This document shows, one piece after another, positions 12,660 through 23,265 of a DNA stretch of 64,000 nucleotides. The first letter of the stretch is position 1. Each line of letters begins with the position of its first letter. The stretch is from NCBI GenBank assembly GCA_003996215.1, contig QJPP01004107.1, positions 186,001 through 250,000 on the forward strand. Reading direction: 5' to 3'. This DNA comes from Jaltomata sinuosa (Eukaryota > Streptophyta > Magnoliopsida > Solanales > Solanaceae). The position numbers and the translations under genes were made by a program. Below the pieces are notes generated by a model that made no database searches, had not been told where the DNA came from, and saw nothing but the letters and a program-made list of their open reading frames with translations.

Positions 12660-13425
12660 TGGGCAGAATTGCTGATTTTGGGGTAGTGAAAACTAGTCAT
12701 CGCGATCGTGACCCTGTCCGCCGTGATCGCAAAGACTAAATTATTTTTTCAGAAAATTAAAGTGTCACGATCACGGAATGGGGCATCGGGATCGCGAGGC
12801 TCAGAGAAATTGGTCATCGCGATTGCAGGATTGGGCATCGCGATTGCGATGGTCATCTTCTTGCCCAGAAAAATTAGTTCATGCATTTCATTGAACATGT
12901 GCTTTGCACCCTTTTAAACACCATTTTTACACCACATGGGAATCACCCTTTGTCCTAAAAATCAGTAAACCAACAGATTCCTAACCCCCCAATAATAATT
13001 CACCCGTAAATTTATACCACACATCCAATTTATACATTAAGAATAAGGAAAAGATCGACACCCAGTGTTTAAAGTACTTACTCTAACACAATGAAAGAGG
13101 ATTAAAGAAAAGAAAGTAGAGATCATACCTGAAGAGTTGCAAAGTTGTTTATGAACTTGAAATTGATGGTGGATTTTTATTCTTACCTTTGGGAGAGAAA
13201 AGAAGACAAGTTTTAAAGCAAATTTCTGCTTTTGAAATGGCTTATGAACATTAATACCTAGAAACTGCTCAGTGCCTCGCGATCGCGTGGCTTTCTCACG
13301 TGATCGCGATGAGTTAAGTGACCCGACTTCCCATGATTACGAAGTGGTTATGCTGTCGTGATAAGTCAGAGAAAATTTCCTCATCGCGATCGCGATGGTC
13401 AAGCATCGCGACCGTGATGCTTTAG
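12660..13425. other. CG-palindrome clusters in the inner element
   Basis: Two clusters (about 12698-12850 and 13275-13425) repeat ATCGCGATCGCGAT-like words at irregular spacing, some decayed to CATCGCGATTGC or GTGATCGC. CpG is strongly enriched against AT-rich surroundings. No gene seen here. Similar words occur in this element's LTRs (about 7985, 8045 and the paired copy). Confidence 0.6.
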
Positions 13426-13743
13426 CATCCACTAAATTTCTGAATTTTTGCACAGTGCACTATTTTGTCATGCGACGCCAGGTGCGACGAGCACTTTGTG
13501 AGATGCAAAATGTACCACATCCGCATATGCCAATGTTTTTATTCAGTCTACTGCTTGAGTGTGCGATGGCATGTGTGATGGGCACTCTTCCAGGTGTGAA
13601 AAGCACATTTTTCAAAGGCATTTTTGGGTGCTTTTCAACACTTGGTTCCTCTTCTCCTCCATGGGCACCTAGAACATACCAAAATGAAAAAAAAGTGAAG
13701 TAAAGCATAAAAATGATGGGTTGCCTCCCATCAAGCGCACAAT

Positions 13744-14580
13744 TTAACATCGTGGCATGACGCAAGCTACCTCACCATCGAGATTTCCACTTGGAAGATT
13801 TGAACCTCCGACCCAAATATGGTGGCACTCCCGGGGTGAAGGTTTTAGCATGAGAAGGCCATTCTCTTGATTTCGTAATCCACACTTTTTATCCTTCAAT
13901 TGAGGAAGGACGCTTTGACTTCGTTCCACGACAAACTCAAAACTGGATAGACCTTTGTCCACCCTCCTTCCAAGGTCTTCCAAAAGCTTGATTACTTTGA
14001 CTCTCGTCCATCGAATCAAACTTAAGGTCGAACAAAGGTTGAAGCGGGATTTGGGTGTCTCCACCTTCAAGCTTGCCTTGTTCATAACATCCTCACTTAG
14101 AGATATTATGACAGCATGGCCCACACTTGGTGAAGTTGGTTGCAACACCACCTTCAATTCATGATCTTCCCTTGTGTTTTCCTCTTCTTTCGCCCTTACA
14201 TCCACAAAGCATTGCTTTATGGATTGCACACCCTCCTCTTGGGTTTCTAATGATGCCAAGAGGGTTTGGAGCTTACCGTATATGCCTTTTTTGCTTGCGA
14301 ATTCATGGTCCCTGTCAAGGTCACAAGTACCACTAGTAACATTATTAGCACAAGAAGGGGGAGGGGGACGATCATCATTGGGGCAATCGCTCCAATGTCC
14401 GTCACAACCACCACACAAATAATAATTGCGCCCATCATAGAAACAAGAGGGAGAATACCTTCCTCTCCTAGAGACAATTCTACACCTTTGTCCGAGGTGG
14501 GGTCCTCCACAATAAACACAATAGTCGAGAATATAAATTGAAATGCAACCATCACCATTTCTAAAATTCAAATAAGCCAT
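13744..14580 (-). CDS. Zinc-knuckle protein of the inner element (278 aa, open)
   Basis: ATG at 14580 lies about 108 bp inside the primer site. Residues about 21-33 form a CX2CX3HX4C knuckle (CVYCGGPHLGQRC) and about 57-67 a second, CX2CX3HX3C (CGGCDGHWSDC), then a Pro-rich linker and a mixed helical region. The order matches the outer element's gene at 1540, and both C-terminal parts share a KKC motif followed by a hydrophobic segment. The annotated frame ends at 13744, but a neighbouring frame carries ASCHDVK (13763-13743) and WEAT (13730-13719), as after the outer gene, so this end may also be frameshifted. RNA or DNA binding in a retrotransposon particle is plausible but inferred. Confidence 0.6.
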   Translation of the reverse strand: MAYLNFRNGDGCISIYILDYCVYCGGPHLGQRCRIVSRRGRYSPSCFYDGRNYYLCGGCDGHWSDCPNDDRPPPPSCANNVTSGTCDLDRDHEFASKKGIYGKLQTLLASLETQEEGVQSIKQCFVDVRAKEEENTREDHELKVVLQPTSPSVGHAVIISLSEDVMNKASLKVETPKSRFNLCSTLSLIRWTRVKVIKLLEDLGRRVDKGLSSFEFVVERSQSVLPQLKDKKCGLRNQENGLLMLKPSPRECHHIWVGGSNLPSGNLDGEVACVMPRC

Positions 14581-14687
14581 GATGCCATCAACAAACTAAA
14601 ACTAAACAAAAGAAAAATAATTATTCACAAAAATTGAACTAGAGTAAGTAAACTCAAATTCTAAACTAACTCAATACGCCAAATTGT

Positions 14688-14705
14688 TCCCCGACAATGG
14701 CGCTA
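14688..14705 (-). other. Primer-binding site of the inner element, tRNA-Asp type
   Basis: The reverse complement reads TAGCGCCATTGTCGGGGA, 4 bp inside the right LTR; a close match to the tRNA-Asp 3' end. It fixes the element's orientation. Confidence 0.75.
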
Positions 14706-14709
14706 TTTT

Positions 14710-16048
14710 TGATAAACGCTCAAATCGTGCTCTCCACTTAAGGAGGTCACGACGATTGCGTAGTCAAAACAAAATTTATAATTCTCAACGGGTGTTAGGG
14801 TCGAACCTAAGGGAACAATGTAGTCGCGATCGAGCTAGTAAAAGATAAAAGTAACTTATTGAAGTTCAATAGACAAAAAGGGGAAATATATCTAAAAAGG
14901 GGGGTTTTAACTACAACTAAAAGGTAAAGAAACAAAACAAATAAAAGATAGGCGATCAATGGCTTTCACCTTGCTTTCGCCAAGCAAGGATAACAAGGGA
15001 GATAAGGGCTTGGAAATTCAAATTCACAAGACTTGCACCCGATTGACACTTAGGTAGTCTTGGTCATAGGTGTGGAGTGCTATCTCTCGATCAACATCCA
15101 CATTTCCAAATGATTTCGGTTAGAACATCATTTGGTGCGATAAACAAGCAACTAATTAACTTAGGGAGGTCGTCCTATCTCTAGCTCGGTCCCTTAAATG
15201 GGAGATTCTGCGATTGGAGCTATCTCTAGCCTCCAATCTAGATGGATTCCCAAGTTTCCACTATTGAATCTTCCTGAATTTAGGGAAATTCTCTCTCGTG
15301 CAATAACCCAAATCAGAGAGCTAAGTCAATGTTTACAACTATTGACCATAAATTCTAGCAATGCAAGATTCAAGAGACCCAAATAGTCAAATAAGAACAA
15401 ATCTAGATTTAGAATAAAAAACCCAACAAGTATTATAACTAATACAAACCCAAAATCTCAAGTCAACAATACACCAAATAAATAGCAATTAAGAACAAGA
15501 GTTGAAGAATGGAATCTAAAGATTTTACAATACAAAGCATCCAAATCTTCACTCCTATGGTGTTGGTTGATGAACTTTGCTCCCAAGCTTGCTCAAAAGT
15601 TATGAAAATAGCCAAAGATATATTTCAAGATGGCTTAGGAGTGTTTTATGTGAATTGGGATTTCTCCGGATGTGAAATTCCAAAACTGCCCAGCTGCTCC
15701 GCTTTCCTTCTCCGCCTATGCAGAAATTTAGCTGCGTACGCAAAGTGTCTTTGTCTAGTTGACATTCGCGTACGCGGTTAAAGGGTCGTGTTCGTGGAGC
15801 TTTGTCTTGGTTGGCCTTCGCGTTCGCGGCTGGGACCTCGCGTTCGCGAAGACATGTTCTGCTGCCAGCTACTTGCTTCTTCGAATGGCCTCTTTTTGAC
15901 TTGTTTTCATCTGAATTCATCCCGAACACTTGTAAAACACAATGACCTGCGAAATAGAAGTAATCTGTGTCAATTGCACTATTTTTCCACTTTAAACTAG
16001 CAAAAGCATAAGCTTAAAGGCTAAATAAGTAGGTATACCAACTTATCA
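14710..16048 (-). repeat. 5' LTR of the inner element
   Basis: Pair of 7944-9283. Plus-strand ends are TGATAA and TTATCA. It carries the same CG-rich patch (about 15725-15855, with CGCGTTCGCG words). Confidence 0.88.
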
Positions 16049-16053
16049 TCTCT
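16049..16053 (+). repeat. Target-site duplication of the inner element, right copy (TCTCT)
   Basis: One mismatch from TGTCT at 7939-7943. Confidence 0.65.
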
Positions 16054-18127
16054 TCTATTGCTTCACCCTTGACTTGATTGACTCAGAAAAAGGTGAAATT
16101 CTAGTGGTACGATTTGTATGAGAAGAGTTTTCAGGAGTTGAAGACTAGGTTGACCACCACTCAGTGTTGATCCTTCCCGAGGGTTCAGATGATTTGGTGG
16201 TTTACTGTAATGCTTCTAGGATTGGTTTGGGTTGTGTTTTGATGCAGCGTGGTAAGATGATTGCTTATGCTTCGAGACAGCTTAAGACTCATGAGAAGAA
16301 CTACCCTACTCATTATCTTGAGTTAGCAGACGTGGTCTTTGCCTTGAAGATTTGAAGACATTACTTGTATGGGGTGCACGTGGATGTATCCATCGATCAT
16401 AAGAGTCTTCAGTATGTGTTCACCCATAAGGAATTGAATCTTCGTCAAAGGAGATGGCTTGAGCTTCTGAAGGACTACGATATGAGTGTGCTTTACCATC
16501 CGGGTAAGGCCAATGTTGTGGCGGATGCACTTAGTAGATTATCCATGGGGAGTGTATCTTCCGTTGAAGAAGGGAAGAAGAAGGAATTGGTTAAGGAGGT
16601 TCATAGGCTAGCTCGGTTGGGAGTTCATCTTATGGACTCGACAGAAGGTGGTGTTATTGTACAGAATGGGTATGAATCATCCTTGGTGGAGGAGGTGAAG
16701 GCAAAGCAAGACAGTGATCCCATCTTGCTTCAGCTTAAGGGTGCAGTCCATCAGCAAAGGGTAGAGGATTTCTCCCAAGGGGGAGATAGTGTGCTTCGTT
16801 ATCAGGGTCAATTATGTGTGCCAGATGTAGATGGGTTGTGATATCAGATTTTGACCGAGGCCCACAGTTCTAGATACTCCATTCATCTTGGTTCCACCAA
16901 GATGTACCGTGATCTACGTGAAGTCTTTTGGTGGAATGGTATGAAGCGGGACATAGCTAAGTTTATGGGTATGTGTCCCAACTGTCAGCAAGTGAAAGTG
17001 GAGCATCAGTGACCGGGTGGAATGATTCAGGACATTGACCTTCCCACTTAGAAATGGGAAGCGATCAATATGGACTTCATTACGGGTTTGCCTCATACTC
17101 GAAGGTAACATGATTTGATTTGGGTGATTGTCGATCGGATGACTAAGTCATCCTACTTCTTGGCTGTTGAGACTATGGATTCAGTGGATGATTATGTCAG
17201 ACTCTACATCTGGGAGATAGTTCGATTGTATGGTTTTCCTTTGTCCTTCATTTCTGATAGGGTTACTCAGTTTACATCCCAGTTTTGGAAATCATTTCAG
17301 AGGGGTCTTGCTACTCAGGTGAAGCTTAGCACAGCTTTTCACCCTCAGACGGATGGCCAGGCAGAGCATACCATTCAGACTTTGGAGGATATGTTGAGAG
17401 TGTGTGTAATTAATTTCAAAGGTATTGGGATGATAACTTACCTCTTATCGAGTTTGCCTACAACAGCAGCTTTCACTCTAGCATCCAGATGGCTCCTTAT
17501 GAGGCACTTTATGGCCGGAGATGTAGATCCTTCATTGGTTGGTTTGAGGTAGGTGAGACAGCTTTGATTGGCCCAGATTCGGTTCATGAGACTATGGAGA
17601 TAGTTCAGCTTATTAGGGAAAGGTTGAAGACCGCTCAGAGTCGACAGAAATCATATGTGGATGTGAGGAGAAGGGAATTGGAATTTGAAGTTGATGATTG
17701 GATTTTTCTGAAAGTGTCACCCATGAAGGGTGTGATGAGTTTTGGCAAGAAAGGGAAGCTTAGTCCCTGCTATATTAGTCCTTATCGAATTCTGAGGAGA
17801 GTTGGTAGTGTAGCTTATGAGTTGGACTTGCCTTCAGATTTGGAAGTGGTTCATCCGGTGTTCCATGTTTCCTTGTTGAAGAAGTGTGTGGGTGATCCGA
17901 CCTTGATTATTCCTTTGAAGGACGTAGGTGTGAAGGATAGTCTCACTTACGAGGAAGTTCCCATGGAGATTCTTGATCGTCAGATTCGGAGGTAGAGGAA
18001 CAAAGAAGTCGCCTCGGTGAAAGTCCTTTGGAGGAATCAGCTTGTGTAGGGTGCTTCTTGGAAAGCGGAAGAGGCCATGAAGGCCAAATATCCCCATCTC
18101 TTTCCTTCAGACACAGTTTCAGCTTGA
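16054..18127 (+). pseudogene. Chromovirus RNase H, integrase and chromodomain (3' half of gag-pol)
   Basis: Coding resumes after the inner insertion. RNase H spans about 16160-16560; its first catalytic Asp is replaced by Asn (YCNAS). TGA codons stand at 16354 and 16839. Integrase follows: an HHCC-type finger (about 16858-17010, ending CPNC), first Asp in MDFITGLP (about 17070), second in FISDR (about 17250) and Glu in GQAEH (about 17360). Further stops lie near 17011, 17049 and 17106, and a frameshift near 17420-17490 moves to another frame. The final part (17489-18127) includes the conserved PYRILRRVG and HPVFHVSLLKK blocks and a C-terminal chromodomain, itself with two stops. Chromodomains are thought to steer integration to heterochromatin. 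Confidence 0.9.
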
Positions 18128-18360
18128 GGTAACAGTTTTCTCCTTAATATGTTCCTTCGATCCTATTCCATCGGTTCCTCTCATGAGCTTAGCATGCATT
18201 CATGTTTTCGAAGTTGATTCAGTCATGTTTTAAGTTAAAAAGTTCAGTTTTTATATTTGCTCCTCAGTCTCCATGTTTTAGATGTGGTTTGGATTGTTAT
18301 CTCTCTAGTTTTACTTGCTTAGTCTTCATTCGAGGATGAATGATCCTAAGGGGGAGATAT
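18128..18360 (+). other. Chromovirus 3' untranslated region and polypurine tract
   Basis: Short AT-rich spacer ending in AAGGGGGAGATAT (18348-18360) directly before the 3' LTR, a typical polypurine tract. The preceding CATTCGAGGATGAATG is common in this clade. Confidence 0.8.
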
Positions 18361-20382
18361 TGTAACACCCTGGGATTTCAGTTACCGGTAAAACTTAGAG
18401 CTCAAAAAAAATCTGTTGTTGTTGGTCACCACGGACAGCCGCCACGGGCGTCAAAATATGACGGGCCATGGTGTTGGTCGTGGGGTACGTTCAGTGGCTC
18501 CTGAGCCAAGTTTCCTCAGCCCGATGGGAGGTTACGATGGGTGTTGTGGGTGCGACGGCCCATGGAAACCCGCCGTTGGAATGCCCCAGCGACCTTTCCC
18601 CTCGCTCCCTTCCCTCGACAGGCAACCCCACGGGCATCGCAGACGTGACGGGCCATGGGAGCTCGTCATCGAAATGGTCTAACAGACCCCAACCAAAGTA
18701 CCCCCCTGCCCGATGCCTTAGTCGATGGGCCATCGTGGGCGCGAAGCCCGTCGGGTAGCCCGTGAGGCGGCCCTTTTCCTGTAGTTTCTTATTTAAGTTC
18801 CAGGGGTATTTTAGTCATTACCCACCCTTTTAAATCCTAAATGATATCGTTTTGACTACTTTGAGAAGGGTTTCTACCCCATTTAGCCTAAGCTTCTCAT
18901 TATACTTCATTCATCCACCAAATTGGGAAAAGTTCTCCTCCAAGCTCCAAGTCTCAAGCTCCAAGACCAAGTCTCCTAATCTTTTTAATTTCTTGTGGGT
19001 TAGCTTCTATCAAGGTATGTGGGTATTCAACAATGGGTTCCCTTCACCCTTGTGCCCAAAACCCAAATTCTTATTTTGAATTATGAACTTATGAAATTAG
19101 GATTTTGATCTAAATTGGGGAAAACTTATGAAATCAGTATCTATGCTTAAATTCATAATTTCTCATTGCTTATTTTATGATTTAATCATGATTCCTTCAT
19201 TGGTTTTAAAAATCCCAAGTACTAAAGGTTATTTCTAGCATGATTCCATTGGATTGCATGATTTCAAGAGAAATTTGACATGATTAGATATCATGACCTT
19301 TTGTATTTATGAAATTACATGCCTAATTATTCAAGTATGAATTTAGAAAGGAAAAGTATGATTTGAATTAGGGCTGTGACAAGTCTTTAGATGTATGAAT
19401 TTGAATTGCATGGCATCAGACATGTCTTATTGCTTTTCAAACAATTTTGACATCAGATATGTCACCAGTATGATCATGTTTGACATTAGATATGCCCCAT
19501 TAGTATATGAGCTACAAGTATATTTTGGGAGTAGTATTTAGCACCGAGTTGGATGGGGTGAGAGTAACCTTAGTCCCAAAACTACGTGCCCACGTAGGTT
19601 TATAAGTCCCCTCTGTTGGGCATCAGATTTAGTGATCATGCCACAGTCATGCATTTATACCCTGGTAAGGTATATTGGGTCCTCCCGATGGGGCGTATAC
19701 ATCGGATTCCATGTAGCTCACATGGTCTATGTCGGTTAGAGAACCTCCCACAGAAACAGTTTATGCTTTTAAATGTACTTGACTCTTATTCAGAGTTTCG
19801 ACTCATTGTTTATGATTATGTTTACAGCTTATGGTATTTCATAGAGTCATTTGCATTCAGCCTTACCTTTAAAGCATGATTTCGATTGTTAAAGCATACT
19901 TAGTATGTTTTCATCATGTTCATGCATATCTCATATACTCGGTACATCCTATAGTAGTGACGCATATCTTGCGCTGCATCCTCTTGATGATGCAAATTCA
20001 GGTGTTTTCCATCAGGCTCGTGGCTAGTCGAAGCCGGGTATTCAGTCAACATTGATGAGTCCTCATAGTTCGAGGATGGATTTTCATTCCAGTTGTATTG
20101 TTTATCTTTCCTTCAGATTGTCGAGTTAGTTGGGGTCTTGTCCCATCAACTCTATAAGTTGGTTTAGAGGCTTTTCAGACATAGTTAGTATTCGACTCTC
20201 CTCTTTAGACTGTATTTCTTATTTGACTTGACTATATATATGCCTATGTTTCCAAACTTTCCTATGATGCTTCCGCTCATTTAATGGAATTGCCTGAAAC
20301 ATCCTATGACCAAGGGTTAGCTTGGGGCACTTGTGGCCCCGAGTCCCGTGTTGCGCCCAGGAGGTAGCCTCGGGGTGTGACA
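18361..20382 (+). repeat. 3' LTR of the chromovirus
   Basis: Pairs with 3203-5225; starts TGTAACACCC and ends TGTGACA. Confidence 0.93.
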
Positions 20383-20387
20383 CTTGT
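20383..20387 (+). repeat. Target-site duplication CTTGT, right copy
   Basis: Identical to 3198-3202; the outer element's own DNA resumes here. Confidence 0.9.
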
Positions 20388-21446
20388 GCCATGTGAGATG
20401 AAGATTTTTTTGCATATTCCATGTTTTGCATCTTAGTCTAGAACTTGCCCTGCATGTTATTGAAGCGAAATAAAAGTGTTGCTCTGTTTAGAAGATGATA
20501 ATAGGCTTTCTTTGATATGTCTTGTGAATTTTAGCCTGTTCAGATATTGTTACCACTAATTAGCCTCTTTGAGCCTGTAGCCTTTCGTTTGGTAGCCACA
20601 TTTTTGCTTTGATCCTTTTGTTGAATCTCTAATTTTTGCACCCTACTTTCTTGAGCACTGTAGCATAGACTGTGATAAAATTTGTCAGATCTGAAGAAAA
20701 GGAAATGTCAAGTGTAAAAAGTGACCATTGAAAGTTACTTGTGATGAAAAGACCCTCTTTGAAAGAATGTGACATGAAAAAAAAAATACTTGAAAAAAAT
20801 TATTGAAACATTCTTGATATGATGAGAATTACTAGTAAAAGTTAATTGAAGTGAGGGCTGGAAAAAATAAAGTGATGAAAATAATGGGTGATGAAGTCTA
20901 AAAGTGCAAAGTGCTTAGGGAAGAGTAAGTCACTATTATATAGTTTTTCTACCAGTTCCCTAGCCAACATTACAACCCGTTAAAGTCCTATTTGACTCTA
21001 TTCGAGCATGCTTAACTAGTGGAGATGTACATAATAGGAAAGCCTATGGTTCTTTGTTCATACATGTGAATTCGTTTGTGAGTGCGAGAGTTGTGCTTTG
21101 ATGCTAAGTCCTTAATTTATATTCGATTCCTTAAATTGAGTGTATGGACTATTTTTTCTTGTAAGGGCACTTGTTTCATGATAGACAGGTGATATTAGTA
21201 GCTTTCTTTGATGGAGTAGGTGAGCGAGCTTAAATTAGATGAGTTAGAGTCCTTCTTTGAGGTTAGAAGGTTAGAAGTTTGTTATTTGTTTGTATATCTT
21301 GCATAATGATCGGGAGTGTACTTGATGTTTTGACTTGTTATATGGCCTAATTGTTTATATCAACCAAAGTGGTGGCGTTCCTAGCTTGAAATATTGAGAT
21401 GAGTTTTAATGCTTTCTTGAGGACGAGCAAGAGTCTAAGTATGGAG
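20388..21446 (+). other. Non-coding 3' region and polypurine tract of the outer element
   Basis: No gene. It carries the module shared with the inner and both Tat-like elements: CTAGAACTTGCCC (about 20440), GGCTTTCTTTGA (about 20503), CCTCTTTGAGCCTGTAGCC (about 20564), CCAACATTACAACCC (about 20963), AAGCCTATGGT (about 21041) and GTGAGTGCGAGAG (about 21077). It ends with GAGGACGAGCAAGAG and AAGTATGGAG, a mutated polypurine tract, directly before the LTR at 21447. Confidence 0.65.
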
Positions 21447-22922
21447 TGTTGATTGAGACCAAAAACACATATGTTTAGCCATTAATCGCCTCACATTTTA
21501 GTATTTTTAATCGTCTTTTGAGTACATATTATATTGTTTGGTACTTAATACTATATTTTTGATGTGTACAATTTAAACGGCGTGAAGATAAAGAGATTTA
21601 AAGCAAAATTGATAAAAAGGTGAGAAGAGAGAAAATAAAATGAAAAGAGGAAGAGACAAGAAAGGAAAAATGGAAGGAGACATCAATTAGTAGATCTAAT
21701 AATTGTCTCATGATGATATAATGATTGGACAATGATTACATAATTAGTGGATGGGCTGAAGATTACAAAGATTACAATTGAATATCAAAGGAATTAAAGA
21801 AAACGTACCTGAAGTGCCGAAGACAGCAACTGCTGTATGCGTGCTGGTGCGAGTAGTGGCGCTAATTTTTTCTGTTCTCTGAATCTCAAGTGCAGCAGTT
21901 GCGCCATTGCCTTGCAGCGAGCAGTGGCACGGGGTGACGAGAATTTGTCCTAGTTTGATTTGAATTTGGTTTTTAAAAAGTCCAGACCTTCTCATACTCT
22001 CTAAATACACCTTAAACACAATTTTAACACAACTTTTGACCTATGAAGAGCTAAGAGCCGCCGTAAAGGTCGGAGAAAATTGGTTCTATCTTTTCTTCTC
22101 TATTATTTATTTATTTTTACGTTTTTCTCTGGATGATTTGTTATAATTTCTCCATGTCTATGTGGAATTAAACTTCTCATCTAGGGCTATGGTAGCTTCA
22201 TGATTGTTGGTGTATAAACTTTAATTGATTTGTTAAGATATTTATCATCGTGCTACGGCTCGTACAGTTACTTACTTTTTCCTGAGCTTAATTATTTATT
22301 TGCTTGATCACCATTCAAATACTATTTTTGGCGTGTAAATTGGACTAGAAATAGAGAATTTGCGTGCGTAATAAGAAAAAATAAGGCTTGGTTGTGAACC
22401 TTATAGGGAAAGGGGAACGATTCGCTAACGTGAATAGGAATATACCCGTTAACCTTGCTTAGTTGATACGGAAGAGAAATCACATGCCCTTCACTATCGA
22501 TTGACGACCATAGGAGTATAGGCGTTAGGAATAGTCGAGAAGACCTAGAGTTATTGGCAAAACTCTCATTATGGTTAAAATCAACCCGCAACTAGTAACC
22601 CGATTAAAATCAGAGTCAGTACAAGTGATTACTCAACATGATTGTTAGCAAATCCGTAACCCTAGATCGATTTCATCTCATTGATTACGTGAAAAATCTG
22701 TTCTTCGTCTGGTTAATTGTTCATTAATTAGTTAGCTTATTTTTCTTTTTAATTTAGTTAATTCATAATATAATTTGGATTTTTCTTCTTGAATAAATAA
22801 TTAGAATTAGCTTAATTTAGTAAATAATTAATCGACAAGTCCCTATGAGTATGATATCTGAACTTAAAATTTTGTATTACTTGTACGATCACGTACACTT
22901 ACCTGTGCGTTTGAACGTAACA
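21447..22922 (+). repeat. 3' LTR of the outer element
   Basis: Complete LTR of 1476 bp from TGTTGATT to GTAACA. The TATA position reads CTCTAAATA instead of CTATAAATA. It ends 343 bp upstream of the aspartic protease start codon, in the same orientation. Confidence 0.85.
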
Positions 22923-23265
22923 ATGGTATTTGAAATTTTCCAAGAAAGATTTACGAGAACTCAAGGTATTTGAAGACTCCACTTGTCATTTCCTTGTTGG
23001 TTTCTCTCTGTCTCTCGTTTGTTTTTCCCCTTCCCCGCCTTCCATTTTCCCTTTGGTCTTTCCCCTTCCCTCATTCACCCCACCCCTTCCCCTTCTCTGA
23101 GGCCCACACCCACAAAAGAAAAAGAAAATATACTAACAAGGAAAATTAATCCCTTAGCTCTAAAGATTCATTCATACGTTGTATTGTAGAGAAACATACA
23201 CGACATTTTTGACATATATATAAAACAGAACACGTTTAGCATTTCTATATATATTTGTTGTTATA
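22923..23265 (+). promoter_or_regulatory. Promoter and 5' leader of the aspartic protease gene
   Basis: Begins at the LTR boundary. A pyrimidine-rich tract (about 23000-23100, TCTC and CCCCTTCC runs) is followed by a TATA-like ATATATATAAAA at about 23213-23224, some 45 bp before the ATG. That would give a very short leader; a start farther upstream in the pyrimidine tract is possible. Confidence 0.45.

Larger units (their letters stand above)
7944..16048 (-). mobile_element. Inner non-autonomous LTR retrotransposon, reverse strand
   Basis: LTRs of 1340 bp (7944-9283) and 1339 bp (14710-16048) bound 5.4 kb of internal DNA. The tRNA-Asp-type primer site lies beside the right LTR and the polypurine tract beside the left LTR, both as reverse complement, so the element reads right to left. 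It carries an intact zinc-knuckle ORF and a broken gene resembling the putative plant transposon protein family, but no protease, RT or integrase. Layout and 3' non-coding module match the outer element although the LTRs differ. Confidence 0.88.
3203..20382 (+). mobile_element. Ty3/Gypsy chromovirus (Tekay/Del-like), nested and inactive
   Basis: Near-identical LTRs of 2023 and 2022 bp, a 5-bp duplication on both sides, a tRNA-iMet-type primer site, a polypurine tract, and gag-protease-RT-RNase H-integrase-chromodomain order identify a chromovirus. A full pol with C-terminal chromodomain and LTRs of about 2 kb fit the Tekay/Del clade. The 17.2-kb span includes an 8.1-kb insertion at 7944-16048, so the element itself is about 9.1 kb. 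Premature stops, frameshifts and a changed RT active site show it is dead. Confidence 0.93.
1..22922 (+). mobile_element. Outer non-autonomous LTR retrotransposon, split by a nested Gypsy element
   Basis: The first base matches position 21531 inside a complete LTR at 21447-22922, so the 5' LTR is cut by the window edge and lacks about 84 bp. A tRNA-Asp-type primer site follows the 5' LTR at 1395 and a decayed polypurine tract precedes the 3' LTR. The element's own internal DNA is 1389-3202 plus 20388-21446, about 2.9 kb, with one small zinc-knuckle gene and no protease, reverse transcriptase or integrase. The remainder is a later insertion at 3203-20382. Such elements must borrow enzymes; the primer site suggests an Athila/Tat-lineage helper. 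The outer target-site duplication cannot be checked because the left end is missing. Confidence 0.85.
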
